From Lachnospiraceae bacterium (GTDB lineage Bacteria > Bacillota_A > Clostridia > Lachnospirales > Lachnospiraceae), in assembly GCA_017626435.1 (NCBI GenBank), contig JAGAIR010000002.1:186001-250000 (forward strand): 64,000 nt of DNA, written 5' to 3'. Below, piece by piece: positions 27,221 to 36,043 of this stretch (the stretch's first letter is position 1; every line of letters begins with the position of its first letter). The notes under the pieces were generated by a model. It was not told the DNA's origin. It was given only the letters and a program-made list of their open reading frames with translations, and made no database searches. The position numbers and the translations under genes are program-made.

Positions 27221-28297
27221 TCACACCCGTTTCAAATCAATAATCTTTTGATAATAGCATTGATATGCTGATGGTATACTGTAGTTCTTTTCTATCTCTG
27301 CTGCATCAGCCCATACTGCTTCCTCCGACATTTCCAGCTCTGGCAGCTGGTCCAGATGCACAAGATAACCAAGCATATGCCACTCTACATGAGAAAAAAT
27401 ATGTTCTCCTTTTCCCAGAAGCTCTATCTGATCTCCTTTTACACTCCACTGTTCCAGCAGGACCTTTAACTGTTCCAGTGACAATTTCCCCTCCTGTGCC
27501 GGAAACTCCCACAGACCGGCCAGAAGCCCTTTCGGCGGACGCTTTTGTATCAGGTACTTCCCCTGGTATTCCAGCAACAGCACCGTACGCTCCTGCTGCT
27601 TTCTCGGCTTTTTCACTGGTTTCACCGGGTAGTCCTTCATATTTCCCTGCTCTTTTGCCAGACAAATCCCGGACAATGGACAGCAGTCACACAAAGGCTC
27701 TCCGTTTGGCAGACAAACGGTAGCTCCCAAATCCATCCATGCCTGATTAAAACTGCCAGTCTCTTTCTCTGGCATAATCTCCATAACATCTTCTCTTATA
27801 CGGCGCTTTACCCCTGTTTTCGTAATGTCAGAATCATCTCCCATCAGCCGGGTATAAATCCGGTAGACATTACCGTCCACAGCCGGTACTCTCTTTCCAA
27901 AGGCAATAGATGCAATGGCCCCTGCTGTATATTCTCCGATTCCCGGCAGTTTTAGAAGCTGGTCGTATTCATCCGGAAATACTCCATGATATTCTTCCAT
28001 GATAACCGCTGCCGCTTTTTGAAGATTTCTGGCACGGTTATAATACCCAAGCCCCTGCCACAGCTTCATCAGTTCATCTTCCGGAATCTGTGCCAGATCA
28101 GCAACCTCTGGCAGATACTCCAAAAATCTCTGATAATACCCTTTTACAGCCTCAACTCTGGTCTGCTGCAACATAATCTCTGATATCCACACGTGATACG
28201 GATCAGGTCTTTCTTCACTGCCGTTTTTTTGTCTCCAGGGCAGTTTTCTTGCATGAAGGGCATACCAGTCTAATAATAAACCTGCAATATCTTTCAT
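27221..28297 (-). CDS. mutY: A/G-specific adenine glycosylase MutY
   Basis: A 358-residue DNA repair enzyme removing adenine mispaired with 8-oxoguanine. The HhH-GPD fold shows MLQQTRVEAVKGYY and KLPGIGEYTAGAIASIAFGK, with the catalytic Asp in VPAVDGNVYRI. The 4Fe-4S ligands lie in the Cys-rich segment CLPNGEPLCDCCPLSGIC. A C-terminal NUDIX-like 8-oxoG recognition domain starts near residue 230 (RTVLLLEYQGKYLIQKRPPK). The length is typical. The sigma-like gene lies about 77 bases upstream on the same strand. Confidence 0.96.
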   Translation of the reverse strand: MKDIAGLLLDWYALHARKLPWRQKNGSEERPDPYHVWISEIMLQQTRVEAVKGYYQRFLEYLPEVADLAQIPEDELMKLWQGLGYYNRARNLQKAAAVIMEEYHGVFPDEYDQLLKLPGIGEYTAGAIASIAFGKRVPAVDGNVYRIYTRLMGDDSDITKTGVKRRIREDVMEIMPEKETGSFNQAWMDLGATVCLPNGEPLCDCCPLSGICLAKEQGNMKDYPVKPVKKPRKQQERTVLLLEYQGKYLIQKRPPKGLLAGLWEFPAQEGKLSLEQLKVLLEQWSVKGDQIELLGKGEHIFSHVEWHMLGYLVHLDQLPELEMSEEAVWADAAEIEKNYSIPSAYQCYYQKIIDLKRV

Positions 28298-28373
28298 TCG
28301 TTCCCTTTCTACCTGCTGCCATTCTATACTTAAATACGGAGAAGAATTGGCAAAATTTCTTTCGATTCTTTTA

Positions 28374-29240
28374 TCAAATGATCACTTTCTTTGCATCTTT
28401 GGACAGATCTGTGATATCACGGATCTCCTCTATTGGAATTTTAGTGTATTCCGACAGCTCTTCCTGTGTAGCTGTCCTTCCCATTTCTTCTGCCAGATAT
28501 TTAGCCGCTTCATGAAGAAGATTGATTTTTGCCAGAATCGTATCCTCCCAGTCCTTCTTTTCGGTCATGTCATCAATCATCATTTCCATCGCTTGTCTTA
28601 TTTCCATCTCTATAACAGAATGAATCCTCTCCATATCGGGTTGTCCATTTTCTGCTAAAAAGCTTTCTCTTCCCTGCTCCAGAACGCCCATTGCATTAAG
28701 AAGTCCCATATTTCCTTCTGCAACAACCTCCTCCAGCAACACATTCCGTTTCTTGTAATCACCAGCTATCTCAAGTACATAGTCAAGATATCCCTGCACA
28801 ACTTCATTACGGATTTGGGAATCTCCCTCAAGAAAACGCTTCATCAATTCCCGTTCCTGCTCCTGTGTATTTCCCACCAAGGCTGAAACCTCACACCGGT
28901 ATATCTGTAGATTCCGCTGTGCTTTTGTCAGCTTTTTCCCAGAACCATTACCTTTCAATTTCCCATCTGGTTTCTGAAGCTTTTCGTTCTCCCTCTGCTT
29001 TTCTTCTACAGCACGTTCTGCTTCCTGATTGACGACCGTCTCCTGAGGAACAGAATCATATCCCTCTATCACTATCTGGCTGGCAGCTAAATACTGGTAG
29101 ACTGCCTCCATCTGTTTTTTATCCAGTTCCATATCACTCAGATATTTTTGGATTTCACCCTGGGTCAGTCTTCCCTGCTGCGACACAGCGATAGATTTAA
29201 TTTCTTCCATACATTCCAATAATTTACTTTGCTCTATCAT
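28374..29240 (-). CDS. Sigma-70-like protein lacking region 4
   Basis: A 288-residue protein with sigma-factor features. Residues about 15-60 (QGRLTQGEIQKYLSDMELDK...) resemble sigma region 1.1. EEVVAEGNMGLLNAM near residue 165-180 resembles the conserved region 2.2 core-binding helix. LLHEAAKYLAEEMGRTATQE and ELSEYTKIPIEEIRDIT resemble region 3. The -35-recognising region 4 helix-turn-helix is absent, and the promoter-melting aromatic residues of 2.3 are not evident. GGAGGAG precedes the ATG. It may be a degenerate sigma factor or a polymerase-binding regulator; homologues are seen in Lachnospiraceae but their role is not known to me. Confidence 0.65.
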   Translation of the reverse strand: MIEQSKLLECMEEIKSIAVSQQGRLTQGEIQKYLSDMELDKKQMEAVYQYLAASQIVIEGYDSVPQETVVNQEAERAVEEKQRENEKLQKPDGKLKGNGSGKKLTKAQRNLQIYRCEVSALVGNTQEQERELMKRFLEGDSQIRNEVVQGYLDYVLEIAGDYKKRNVLLEEVVAEGNMGLLNAMGVLEQGRESFLAENGQPDMERIHSVIEMEIRQAMEMMIDDMTEKKDWEDTILAKINLLHEAAKYLAEEMGRTATQEELSEYTKIPIEEIRDITDLSKDAKKVII

Positions 29241-29477
29241 AATCCGTTACTCCTCCACAGAATAATTATATTTGACATTTCTCAGACAGCATTTTGGCTC
29301 AATTTAAAAATACACTTTGCTTCTCACTATATCATTTGTAAGTAAAATTGTCATCCTGTATCATTTGTTTTCATGGAATAGAATATTTTGTTTTTCAGCG
29401 AGTTTCGACAAAAGTTTGTACAAATTATGAATATTTATGAATTTTGCACAAAGATGGTAGCTATTTTAAAAAATATC

Positions 29478-29486
29478 TGTTATAAT
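29478..29486 (+). promoter_or_regulatory. Extended -10 promoter of the 29569 gene
   Basis: TGTTATAAT is an extended -10 element; no good -35 is visible 17 bases upstream. It lies in the 328-base divergent gap between the sigma-like gene and the secreted LRR protein. The start would be near 29493, leaving about 75 nt of leader that contains a weak ACAGATAA-type stem. Confidence 0.6.
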
Positions 29487-29568
29487 ATCACATGTGAATG
29501 ATTGTGCAAAAACAGGCAGATAATTCTCATTTTATCTGTTTGTAATTTATTAAAAGGAGGAAATTACA

Positions 29569-30873
29569 ATGAGAAAAAGCTTTCAAAAAGCATTATCCCT
29601 GGCACTGGCTGCTGCAATGACAGTAAGCCTTGGTTCAGGAATAGCAGCACCTCAGGAGACAGATGCTAAGGTCGTAGACAAAAAAATCACAACAAATGCT
29701 CCATATCATGGATTTTTATGTTTCCAGTCTGGACAGTATACGTTCCGTAATGCATATGACGCTGCTACCTATGGTGTTGCTGGTACAGACGCTGACAGCA
29801 AACAGGTAAGTGGATATGACTGGCTCAGAAAGTTCTGTTATAACCAGCCAGACGGAACAGCAACTATGACTACAGAGTTCAGAGGTAAAAAAATCACAGT
29901 TCCAAAGAAGACAAAATTAGTAGCACACTATGCTGATTTTTCATGCCCTGATATTACTTATGACGGAACATACACAGTATCCATGAGTAATTTCGGTGCA
30001 GACACCTTTAAGTATGATGCTGGCTGGAATATGCTGTTCGTTGATACAGAGATTCCACTGACAAACAAAAATGTTAAGTTCTCTAATATCAGTCTGAAAG
30101 TAGATGGAGCAGAGCTTTACAAATCAGAAACTGTTAAAATCCGTAACAATAAAGACTGCCCAAATACTTATCAGCTGATGGCTATCAACATTTATGGATT
30201 TGATAATTATGGTACCAGTACCCAGAAAGAAAATTCACTTGGTGATGGTGTAGCTGACTGCATCAATGCAAACTATCCAAAGCAGAGCATTGAGATTACC
30301 TTCACGGTAAGTGGTATGGGCGCTGCTCCTACAGGATACCAGGCAGATAATCTTGTTTACACAGCACCTGCTTCACCGGATCCTGGCAATCCAGCTTCCG
30401 GTCCTTCTGTTTCCACAACCCAGACTGCTGTTTCAGTTAGTTCTCTGGCAAAGGGCAAAACCTTTACTGCCGGCAATCTGACTTATAAGGTTACTAAGGC
30501 AAGTGACAAGAGCGGTTCTGCTACTGTTGCTGTTGCTGGTGTTAAAAAGTCTGCTCAGAAGAAGACTTCCCTTTCCGTACCTAAAACTGTTACAAACGCA
30601 AAGTTTAAATATAAAGTAACAGCAGTAAACGGTAAGGCATTTGCTAAGTGCAAGAAGTTAAAGAAGGTTACACTGGGAGCAAATGTAAAGACTCTTGAAA
30701 AGAATTCTTTTGCAAAATGTACCAAATTATCTTCTCTGAAGGTTGATGGAAAGCTTACCAAAGTTAAGAAAAAAGCCTTTGCAGGCTGCAAAAAGACCAT
30801 TAAGGTTTCCGGCAAATCGAAAAAAGCAAACATCAAAGCTTTGAAGAAGAGTGGTTACAAAAAATTTAAATAA
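29569..30873 (+). CDS. Secreted protein with a novel N-terminal domain and C-terminal BspA-like leucine-rich repeats
   Basis: A 434-residue exported protein. The signal peptide (MRKSFQKALSLALAAAMTVS...) is cleaved near residue 33 (TDAK). Residues about 35-255 form a domain I do not recognise, rich in aromatic residues and Asn/Thr (PYHGFLCFQSGQYTFRNAYD). A Pro/Ser/Thr linker (about 265-285, SPDPGNPASGPS) leads to a Lys-rich module with LRR_5-type repeats: AVNGKAFAKCKKLKKVTLGA and KTLEKNSFAKCTKLSSLKV. BspA-like repeats mediate binding at the cell surface. AAAGGAGG precedes the ATG. It is one of few plus-strand genes and is closed by a strong terminator. Confidence 0.85.
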   Translation: MRKSFQKALSLALAAAMTVSLGSGIAAPQETDAKVVDKKITTNAPYHGFLCFQSGQYTFRNAYDAATYGVAGTDADSKQVSGYDWLRKFCYNQPDGTATMTTEFRGKKITVPKKTKLVAHYADFSCPDITYDGTYTVSMSNFGADTFKYDAGWNMLFVDTEIPLTNKNVKFSNISLKVDGAELYKSETVKIRNNKDCPNTYQLMAINIYGFDNYGTSTQKENSLGDGVADCINANYPKQSIEITFTVSGMGAAPTGYQADNLVYTAPASPDPGNPASGPSVSTTQTAVSVSSLAKGKTFTAGNLTYKVTKASDKSGSATVAVAGVKKSAQKKTSLSVPKTVTNAKFKYKVTAVNGKAFAKCKKLKKVTLGANVKTLEKNSFAKCTKLSSLKVDGKLTKVKKKAFAGCKKTIKVSGKSKKANIKALKKSGYKKFK

Positions 30874-30902
30874 TAATCATTCACAAAGATTTAATGAAAA
30901 CG

Positions 30903-30942
30903 AAAACCCTCCCTGGAAGTAAATTCCCAGGGAGGGTTTTTC
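30903..30942. terminator. Bidirectional terminator between convergent genes
   Basis: AAAACCCTCCCTGG pairs with CCAGGGAGGGTTTT around a short loop, with T runs on both strands. It serves the secreted LRR gene (plus) and the ABC exporter operon (minus). Confidence 0.9.
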
Positions 30943-30969
30943 CTTGAAACATCCTTCATCATCAACTGC

Positions 30970-32412
30970 TTAATCTGCCAATTCTGTAATCCCTTTGAAA
31001 GCATTGTCTGCATTACGGATTTCCGTTACAAACTGCATACTTCCATTGACTTCTACCCGATAGAAGTTATTGCCATCATAAGGATAAAAACTCATTCTGA
31101 CATCCTTTTTCTTTTCATGGAATGTAATAATCGCTACTGCTTTTTGTCCCATTGGTTTTACCTTACTGTCAATCTCTCCGTTTATTATCAACTCGCTGAA
31201 TGCAGCATACGCCTTCCGGAATTTCTGGTCATCTACTTTTTTCCCATTCATTTTAGCAGTGTATGTGTACTCCGTTTCCTCATCCTTTTTCTCACTCTTC
31301 TCCCTATCCAGAGTCATATGATATGTCTTCCCCTGATATTCCATATCTATGCTCTGAAGAGTTTCCTCATTTCCAACATAAAACTTTTGATAGACATAGT
31401 CTAATGGTGTGATCTTTACCATAGCCTCTACAGCAGATTTTTCCATCAGATAGACTCCCTTATGCCCTCTCCTTTGAACATAAAATGCTGTTTTATCGTT
31501 GTTCTGCTTTCCAATCAGCAGGCAGAGCGTTTTCTTTGTTTTCTTTTTTTTCTTTAACTTATAATAGTCTACTGCCACCTCATATTTCGGCTGATCCAAA
31601 CCATATTTTTTTAATTCAGAGGAACTTCCTCTATAGCTGACACACTCCGTAAACGACAAACTGGAATAGCTCTCAAACAAAGTCTGAAGCTGGTCTACAT
31701 CACCAGCCACCTGCTGACTGTATGGTTTGCTGATCGCCCAGGAATAAATATCCTTAAAGGGTGAATTTTTTTTGTCATATGTCACCTCGAAATCTTTCCC
31801 CGTTTGACTGGCGATTTCTAAATGAGTAACATAATCCGGTGTAATCTCCGGCAGCTCTGCAATCTCCATCATCTGGCTCTCTGTGTAGTCAAAACTGGAA
31901 AATATCGTTGTTGGCAAAATATATATTTTGCTGCTGTCATCACAATACGCATAACGCCCCCCGCCAGATACTGATTCCTCTCCAATAGCAAGTGTCTTTT
32001 GATTTCCCTTTGTATCCTCTATCTCTATGGTAAGAACTGGTTTCTCCAGCTGATACTGCGCCAGATCCTCAGAATTTTCTGCAACCAGTCTGTCTGCTGT
32101 CACAGCAGAAACTTCATCCAGCATAGATGTGACTTTCTCCTGGTTTAATGGAAAGTTCTTTTCTCCTTGCTTTTGCCAGGTATTTTTCGTTTTAACTACT
32201 GTCATGTTGGTCTTCTCGGATTTAAAATGTATCTTTCTGATGCTGTTTTCGTCTAAAGCGTACACTTCTATGCCTTCTGATTCCTCTGCCTCATTCTCCT
32301 TCTTCTGCTGGGATGCCTGATACCGTATCAATCCATAATATCCAACCCCCAAACCGATCAACAGAATACAGAGGACTATCATAGTAACTGTTTGTCTTGT
32401 TTTTTTAGACAT
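30970..32412 (-). CDS. DUF4340-domain membrane-anchored protein of the Gld-like ABC operon
   Basis: A 480-residue protein with one N-terminal membrane anchor (TVTMIVLCILLIGLGVGYYG) and a large extracytoplasmic part made of DUF4340-type repeats (for example IHFKSEKTNMTVVKTKNTWQ and LTIEIEDTKGNQKTLAIGEE). Such proteins are encoded after GldG-like genes in many Firmicutes. The function is unknown, but they probably assist the same exporter. The gene starts 3 bases after the GldG-like gene ends, so translation is probably coupled. It is the last gene of the four-gene operon. Confidence 0.85.
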   Translation of the reverse strand: MSKKTRQTVTMIVLCILLIGLGVGYYGLIRYQASQQKKENEAEESEGIEVYALDENSIRKIHFKSEKTNMTVVKTKNTWQKQGEKNFPLNQEKVTSMLDEVSAVTADRLVAENSEDLAQYQLEKPVLTIEIEDTKGNQKTLAIGEESVSGGGRYAYCDDSSKIYILPTTIFSSFDYTESQMMEIAELPEITPDYVTHLEIASQTGKDFEVTYDKKNSPFKDIYSWAISKPYSQQVAGDVDQLQTLFESYSSLSFTECVSYRGSSSELKKYGLDQPKYEVAVDYYKLKKKKKTKKTLCLLIGKQNNDKTAFYVQRRGHKGVYLMEKSAVEAMVKITPLDYVYQKFYVGNEETLQSIDMEYQGKTYHMTLDREKSEKKDEETEYTYTAKMNGKKVDDQKFRKAYAAFSELIINGEIDSKVKPMGQKAVAIITFHEKKKDVRMSFYPYDGNNFYRVEVNGSMQFVTEIRNADNAFKGITELAD

Positions 32413-32415
32413 CCT

Positions 32416-33837
32416 CTATTTTCTCCTCCTTATAAACCAGATTGCAAATCCGGCAATCAAAAGACCTGCCGGTAGAATGATAATCACCAGTAACGCCCAG
32501 AAAACCTGTGTACCGACTCCCATGTAAACAGTCGAATAGGAAAGATTCTTTGCGTCGATGGAATTTTCAACTTCTCCTATCATATTACCCACAGCATTCT
32601 GAATCAATACATCATCTACTGCTGCTGTGGAATAAACTGTCAACTTTGTCTGTTCCTCATCGTCCAACGTTTCTTCCACGTAAACTCCTGTGGTAAACGG
32701 ACCATTCAGATCTCCCTTCTCCTTTTCAGCTACACCGGAAGATGGATTCACTTTCAGAATAGACTGCTTGGAAGTGGTCAACAGATCTGTAATGGCAACA
32801 GTACTTCTGAGAGAGGAAGAATCTTTTCTGGTAATCCCCTGTGCATTTGCCATCAGGATATATTCATCCTCTCCCAGATCAGAAAACATATCGCTACCGG
32901 AATCTGTAGAAGGAATGATCCAGTTTGTATAGTTCACATAGTGTCCGGCACCCTCGCTGATCACCCCCTTCTGGATACCCAGACCATAATATTTCAGTAT
33001 TTCTTCTATATTAGGAGTATCGTTTTCTTCGGAATACTGAGTCAGGATCACTGCATCTCCACCTGCCTTCAGATAATCCAGAACCGCCTCCTTTTCTTCG
33101 TCCCTTAAATCTTTTGTAGGACCGTTTAAAAGAAGAACGTCACAGTCAGATGGAATTTTTCCCTCTGTCATCAAAGGCAGATCTTCCATATCTACATTCA
33201 TCTTTTCCAGTGATGTCTTTAAAGAATCTCCCAGTTCCGTCTCACCATGTCCGGACACTGTATAAAGTTTTGTATTATCATCGGAAAGTACATATTGGAT
33301 GGCAGAGGTTACACGTCCCTCCACATCCAGATAATTCTGTGTACTGGAAGAATAATAATCGCTTGTCTGATAGTACATATCCCCATTAGATACATACCTT
33401 GCCGCGCCAGTGGTTTCATTAACTACAATGGCATCATTGTCATAAACAGTATCCTTCACATACTTCTCTGCAAATCCCGGATAAGTTACGGGATCCTTCT
33501 TCACTACTTTAATATTATCTGCTACTTTTTTATACTGGTTGATTACCCGCTCAATATACTCCTGCTCGTTTCCCTTCTGAACCATATAATAGATCGTTAT
33601 TTTATCCTCTGTCCCCTTAATGATCTTGCTCGTTTCTTTTGACAGGGTGAACAGGCTGCCCGAACTCAAATCTGTAGATAAATCTAATTTAGTGAAAACA
33701 AGATTTAAAACCACTACTAATGCAATCACAAGAATCGTAATAAAAGAACTATATGCTCCTGACTTAAACTGCTGGCTGGTGAAGGATTTCTTTATTGCAC
33801 CAGTCTGTCTTTCCTTCTTCTCTTTCTTGATACTCAT
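32416..33837 (-). CDS. GldG-like ABC transporter auxiliary membrane protein
   Basis: A 473-residue protein with one membrane helix near the N-terminus (AYSSFITILVIALVVVLNLV), a large extracytoplasmic GldG/IFT-like domain (about 60-430, including LYTVSGHGETELGDSLKTSL and GPTKDLRDEEKEAVLDYLKA) and a C-terminal helix plus basic tail (LLIAGFAIWFIRRRK). In Bacteroidetes GldAFG is linked to gliding. In Firmicutes the same trio occurs without gliding and its cargo is unknown. Confidence 0.88.
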   Translation of the reverse strand: MSIKKEKKERQTGAIKKSFTSQQFKSGAYSSFITILVIALVVVLNLVFTKLDLSTDLSSGSLFTLSKETSKIIKGTEDKITIYYMVQKGNEQEYIERVINQYKKVADNIKVVKKDPVTYPGFAEKYVKDTVYDNDAIVVNETTGAARYVSNGDMYYQTSDYYSSSTQNYLDVEGRVTSAIQYVLSDDNTKLYTVSGHGETELGDSLKTSLEKMNVDMEDLPLMTEGKIPSDCDVLLLNGPTKDLRDEEKEAVLDYLKAGGDAVILTQYSEENDTPNIEEILKYYGLGIQKGVISEGAGHYVNYTNWIIPSTDSGSDMFSDLGEDEYILMANAQGITRKDSSSLRSTVAITDLLTTSKQSILKVNPSSGVAEKEKGDLNGPFTTGVYVEETLDDEEQTKLTVYSTAAVDDVLIQNAVGNMIGEVENSIDAKNLSYSTVYMGVGTQVFWALLVIIILPAGLLIAGFAIWFIRRRK

Positions 33838-33857
33838 ATTTACTTCGGCCTCCCCTC

Positions 33858-34727
33858 TTAACTAAATCTCTTCTTTTTAATCATCTGAATCGTCAGGAAT
33901 ACAAACAAAAATGCTATACTGATATAATATACGATAGCATCATATTGAATGATTCCCAATGTAAAATCATCAAAACGGGAAGCAATGGCAGCACTATTCA
34001 GGATTTTCGTAACCAGGCTGTCATATACTGAAGATTTCAATGCATAGACAATCCAGATAGCCGCCTCTCCGATTACAGCCAATACCAGTGATACCGTGAG
34101 ATTATGCATCATGTTATAGGAAACCAGAACTACAACCAGCCACAAAACGGATAAAATCACCGCCTGGGACAATTTATCAGAAGGAAGTGCTCCGGAAAGA
34201 CTTGTCATCAGATAGGTCAATAGTAGAACGATAAAGGATACCACTGCTGCAATCGGCTGACTTTCCGTCAGAGAAGAAATAAAAGTTCCAATGGCAATAT
34301 AGGCAGCTCCCAAAAGAAAATAACCGATAATAGCACTATAAGACATAGCCAGCTGTACATCTGTCCCATAGTGATTTAGAATCAGCGGATAAACAGAGAT
34401 TGCAAGAACACCGATTCCAAATAAGGTCATGACTGCAAAATATTTTCCCAAAATCACCTTAGCAATGGAAATTGGAGAAGTATAGAGCAATTGTGCCGTT
34501 CCCTGATGGTTTTCCTCTGCTACGATACGCATAGTCAAAATAGGAATTAACAGGACAAATAAAAAGTTAGAAGCTCCCAGGGTAATCTCAAAATTGCCGA
34601 TCGCTCCATAAAAATTGTTTGCCCAGGTATAGATTCCGATGATAGCAAGAAAAAATGCTAAAAATACAAATCCTATCATGGAATGAAAATATTGCTTCAA
34701 TTCTTTTTTATAGATTGCAAACATCAC
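33858..34727 (-). CDS. ABC transporter permease (GldF/NatB-like)
   Basis: A 289-residue membrane protein with about six helices. It has an early MIGFVFLAFFLAIIGIYTWA helix, then a cytosolic stretch with MRIVAEENHQGTAQLLYTSP, the typical ABC-2 permease coupling region. It overlaps the ATPase gene by four bases (ATGA), showing tight coupling. It works with the ATPase encoded at 34724-35779 and probably the GldG-like protein. Confidence 0.92.
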   Translation of the reverse strand: MMFAIYKKELKQYFHSMIGFVFLAFFLAIIGIYTWANNFYGAIGNFEITLGASNFLFVLLIPILTMRIVAEENHQGTAQLLYTSPISIAKVILGKYFAVMTLFGIGVLAISVYPLILNHYGTDVQLAMSYSAIIGYFLLGAAYIAIGTFISSLTESQPIAAVVSFIVLLLTYLMTSLSGALPSDKLSQAVILSVLWLVVVLVSYNMMHNLTVSLVLAVIGEAAIWIVYALKSSVYDSLVTKILNSAAIASRFDDFTLGIIQYDAIVYYISIAFLFVFLTIQMIKKKRFS

Positions 34728-35779
34728 TCTGCCTCCTTTTCTTCTTCCGCCATACTGTTATTTTTCTCTCCTGACGGCATCTTTTCTTCCGGTTCCTGTC
34801 CATGCAGTTCCTTCTTTTTCTTCTCTTTCTTACCACCATATTGTTTTGAACCGCCTCTGGTCAAAGCAAGGAATGCCTCCTCCAGAGAGGTTTCCTGACG
34901 ATGCATCTCCAGAATCGGACAAGATGCCTGGGCAAGAGCAAAAAAGACTGTCTCCCGCAGATCCGTATTGTCAACAGAATATAATGTGAGCCCCAGAGTT
35001 CCTTCCTCCATAACTTCATCATACACAACATTTTTGATACCTGATACTGTACGAAGGGCATTTTTGATAGAAATGGTTTCCCCTTTGATGATCAGATGCA
35101 ATCCATTGGAAGCCATCTTCATTGTCAAGTTCTCCGGAGTATCACAGGCAATCATCTTACCCTCATTGATAATAATGATTTCATCACAGACAGCACTGAT
35201 TTCCTGCATAATATGAGAACTGAGCAAAATAGTATGTTCCTTGCTCAGATCACGGATCAGTTCACGCATCTGGATAATCTGGCTTGGATCCAGACCCACA
35301 GTCGGCTCATCCAGAATCAAAATATCCGGATATCCCATCATCGCCCCCGCAAGTCCGACTCTCTGCCTGTATCCCTTGGACAAATGACGGATGAGACGTT
35401 CCGACACATCTACTGTCTTTGTCTTACTCATTATCTCATTTACCATGGTATCTCTTTTCTCCCGCGGTACCTTTTTCAATTCTGCTACAAAAGACAGGTA
35501 CTCCCGCACACGCAAGTCCGGGTAGAGAGGTGGTATTTCAGGAAGATATCCGATATTTTTTTTGGCTTTTTCCGGCTCCTCCATGATATCGACACCATCG
35601 ATCAACACGGTCCCTTCTGTAGGGGCAATGTAACCGGTAATCATATTCATCGTAGTAGACTTACCGGCACCATTTGGTCCCAAAAAACCCACTACCTTGC
35701 CCGTTTCCACAGTGAAGGATAAATTATCAACCGCTGCATGATTTCCGTATTTTTTTACAAGGTTCTTAACTTCAATCAC
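34724..35779 (-). CDS. ABC transporter ATP-binding protein (GldA-like)
   Basis: A 351-residue ATPase. Walker A is FLGPNGAGKSTTMNMI, the Q-loop region YLPEIPPLYPDLRVREYLSF, signature LSKGYRQRVGLAGAMM, Walker B ILILDEPTVGLDPSQ and switch His in LLSSHIMQE. It carries a C-terminal regulatory extension ending in an unusual low-complexity Lys/Glu-rich tail (about residues 318-351, for example KKEKKKKELHGQEPEEKMPS), which may be a flexible contact. It is the first gene of the operon; the gap upstream (35780-36043) holds only the direct repeats. Confidence 0.93.
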   Translation of the reverse strand: MIEVKNLVKKYGNHAAVDNLSFTVETGKVVGFLGPNGAGKSTTMNMITGYIAPTEGTVLIDGVDIMEEPEKAKKNIGYLPEIPPLYPDLRVREYLSFVAELKKVPREKRDTMVNEIMSKTKTVDVSERLIRHLSKGYRQRVGLAGAMMGYPDILILDEPTVGLDPSQIIQMRELIRDLSKEHTILLSSHIMQEISAVCDEIIIINEGKMIACDTPENLTMKMASNGLHLIIKGETISIKNALRTVSGIKNVVYDEVMEEGTLGLTLYSVDNTDLRETVFFALAQASCPILEMHRQETSLEEAFLALTRGGSKQYGGKKEKKKKELHGQEPEEKMPSGEKNNSMAEEEKEAE

Positions 35780-35885
35780 TATTCTTTCCTCCTATCTTCG
35801 TAGAAGGCTGGTCTGCCTTCTCTACAATAACATCTCCCAATATATCATACCTTTGTCAAAACTTTGTGAACATAGCAGTTTCCAA

Positions 35886-35999
35886 ATGTGCAAGCACAAC
35901 GCAGTCTCACTTTCGACTTCGCGTAAACCAGAGGTTCGCGGTCTCGTTCACCTGCTTATGTGCAAGCACAACGCAGTCTCACTTTCGACTTCGCGTAAA
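35886..35999. repeat. Two perfect 42-bp direct repeats 30 bp apart
   Basis: Copies at 35886-35927 and 35958-35999 are identical, beginning ATGTGCAAGCACAACGCAGT and ending ACTTCGCGTAAA. The 30 bases between them contain AAACC-AGA-GGTT and, together with the repeat edge GCGTAAACC, can form a hairpin. The unit lies in the intergenic gap between the ABC operon and the cyclophilin gene. It resembles an interspersed intergenic repeat rather than a CRISPR; no cas genes or further copies are near. Confidence 0.8.
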
Positions 36000-36043
36000 A
36001 AAAGAGATGGTTGTCCATCTCTCTTCATTCTAATATTTTATTT

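Noticed and set aside
27306..27665. 119-codon Gly/Ala-rich frame overlapping mutY
   Set aside because: It lies on the same strand in a different frame from mutY, whose motifs are complete. The composition bias comes from the overlapping gene.
35886..35999. Direct repeats as a mini CRISPR array
   Set aside because: Only two copies, 42-bp units, no cas genes or leader nearby, and the spacer folds with the repeat edge; treated as an intergenic repeat.
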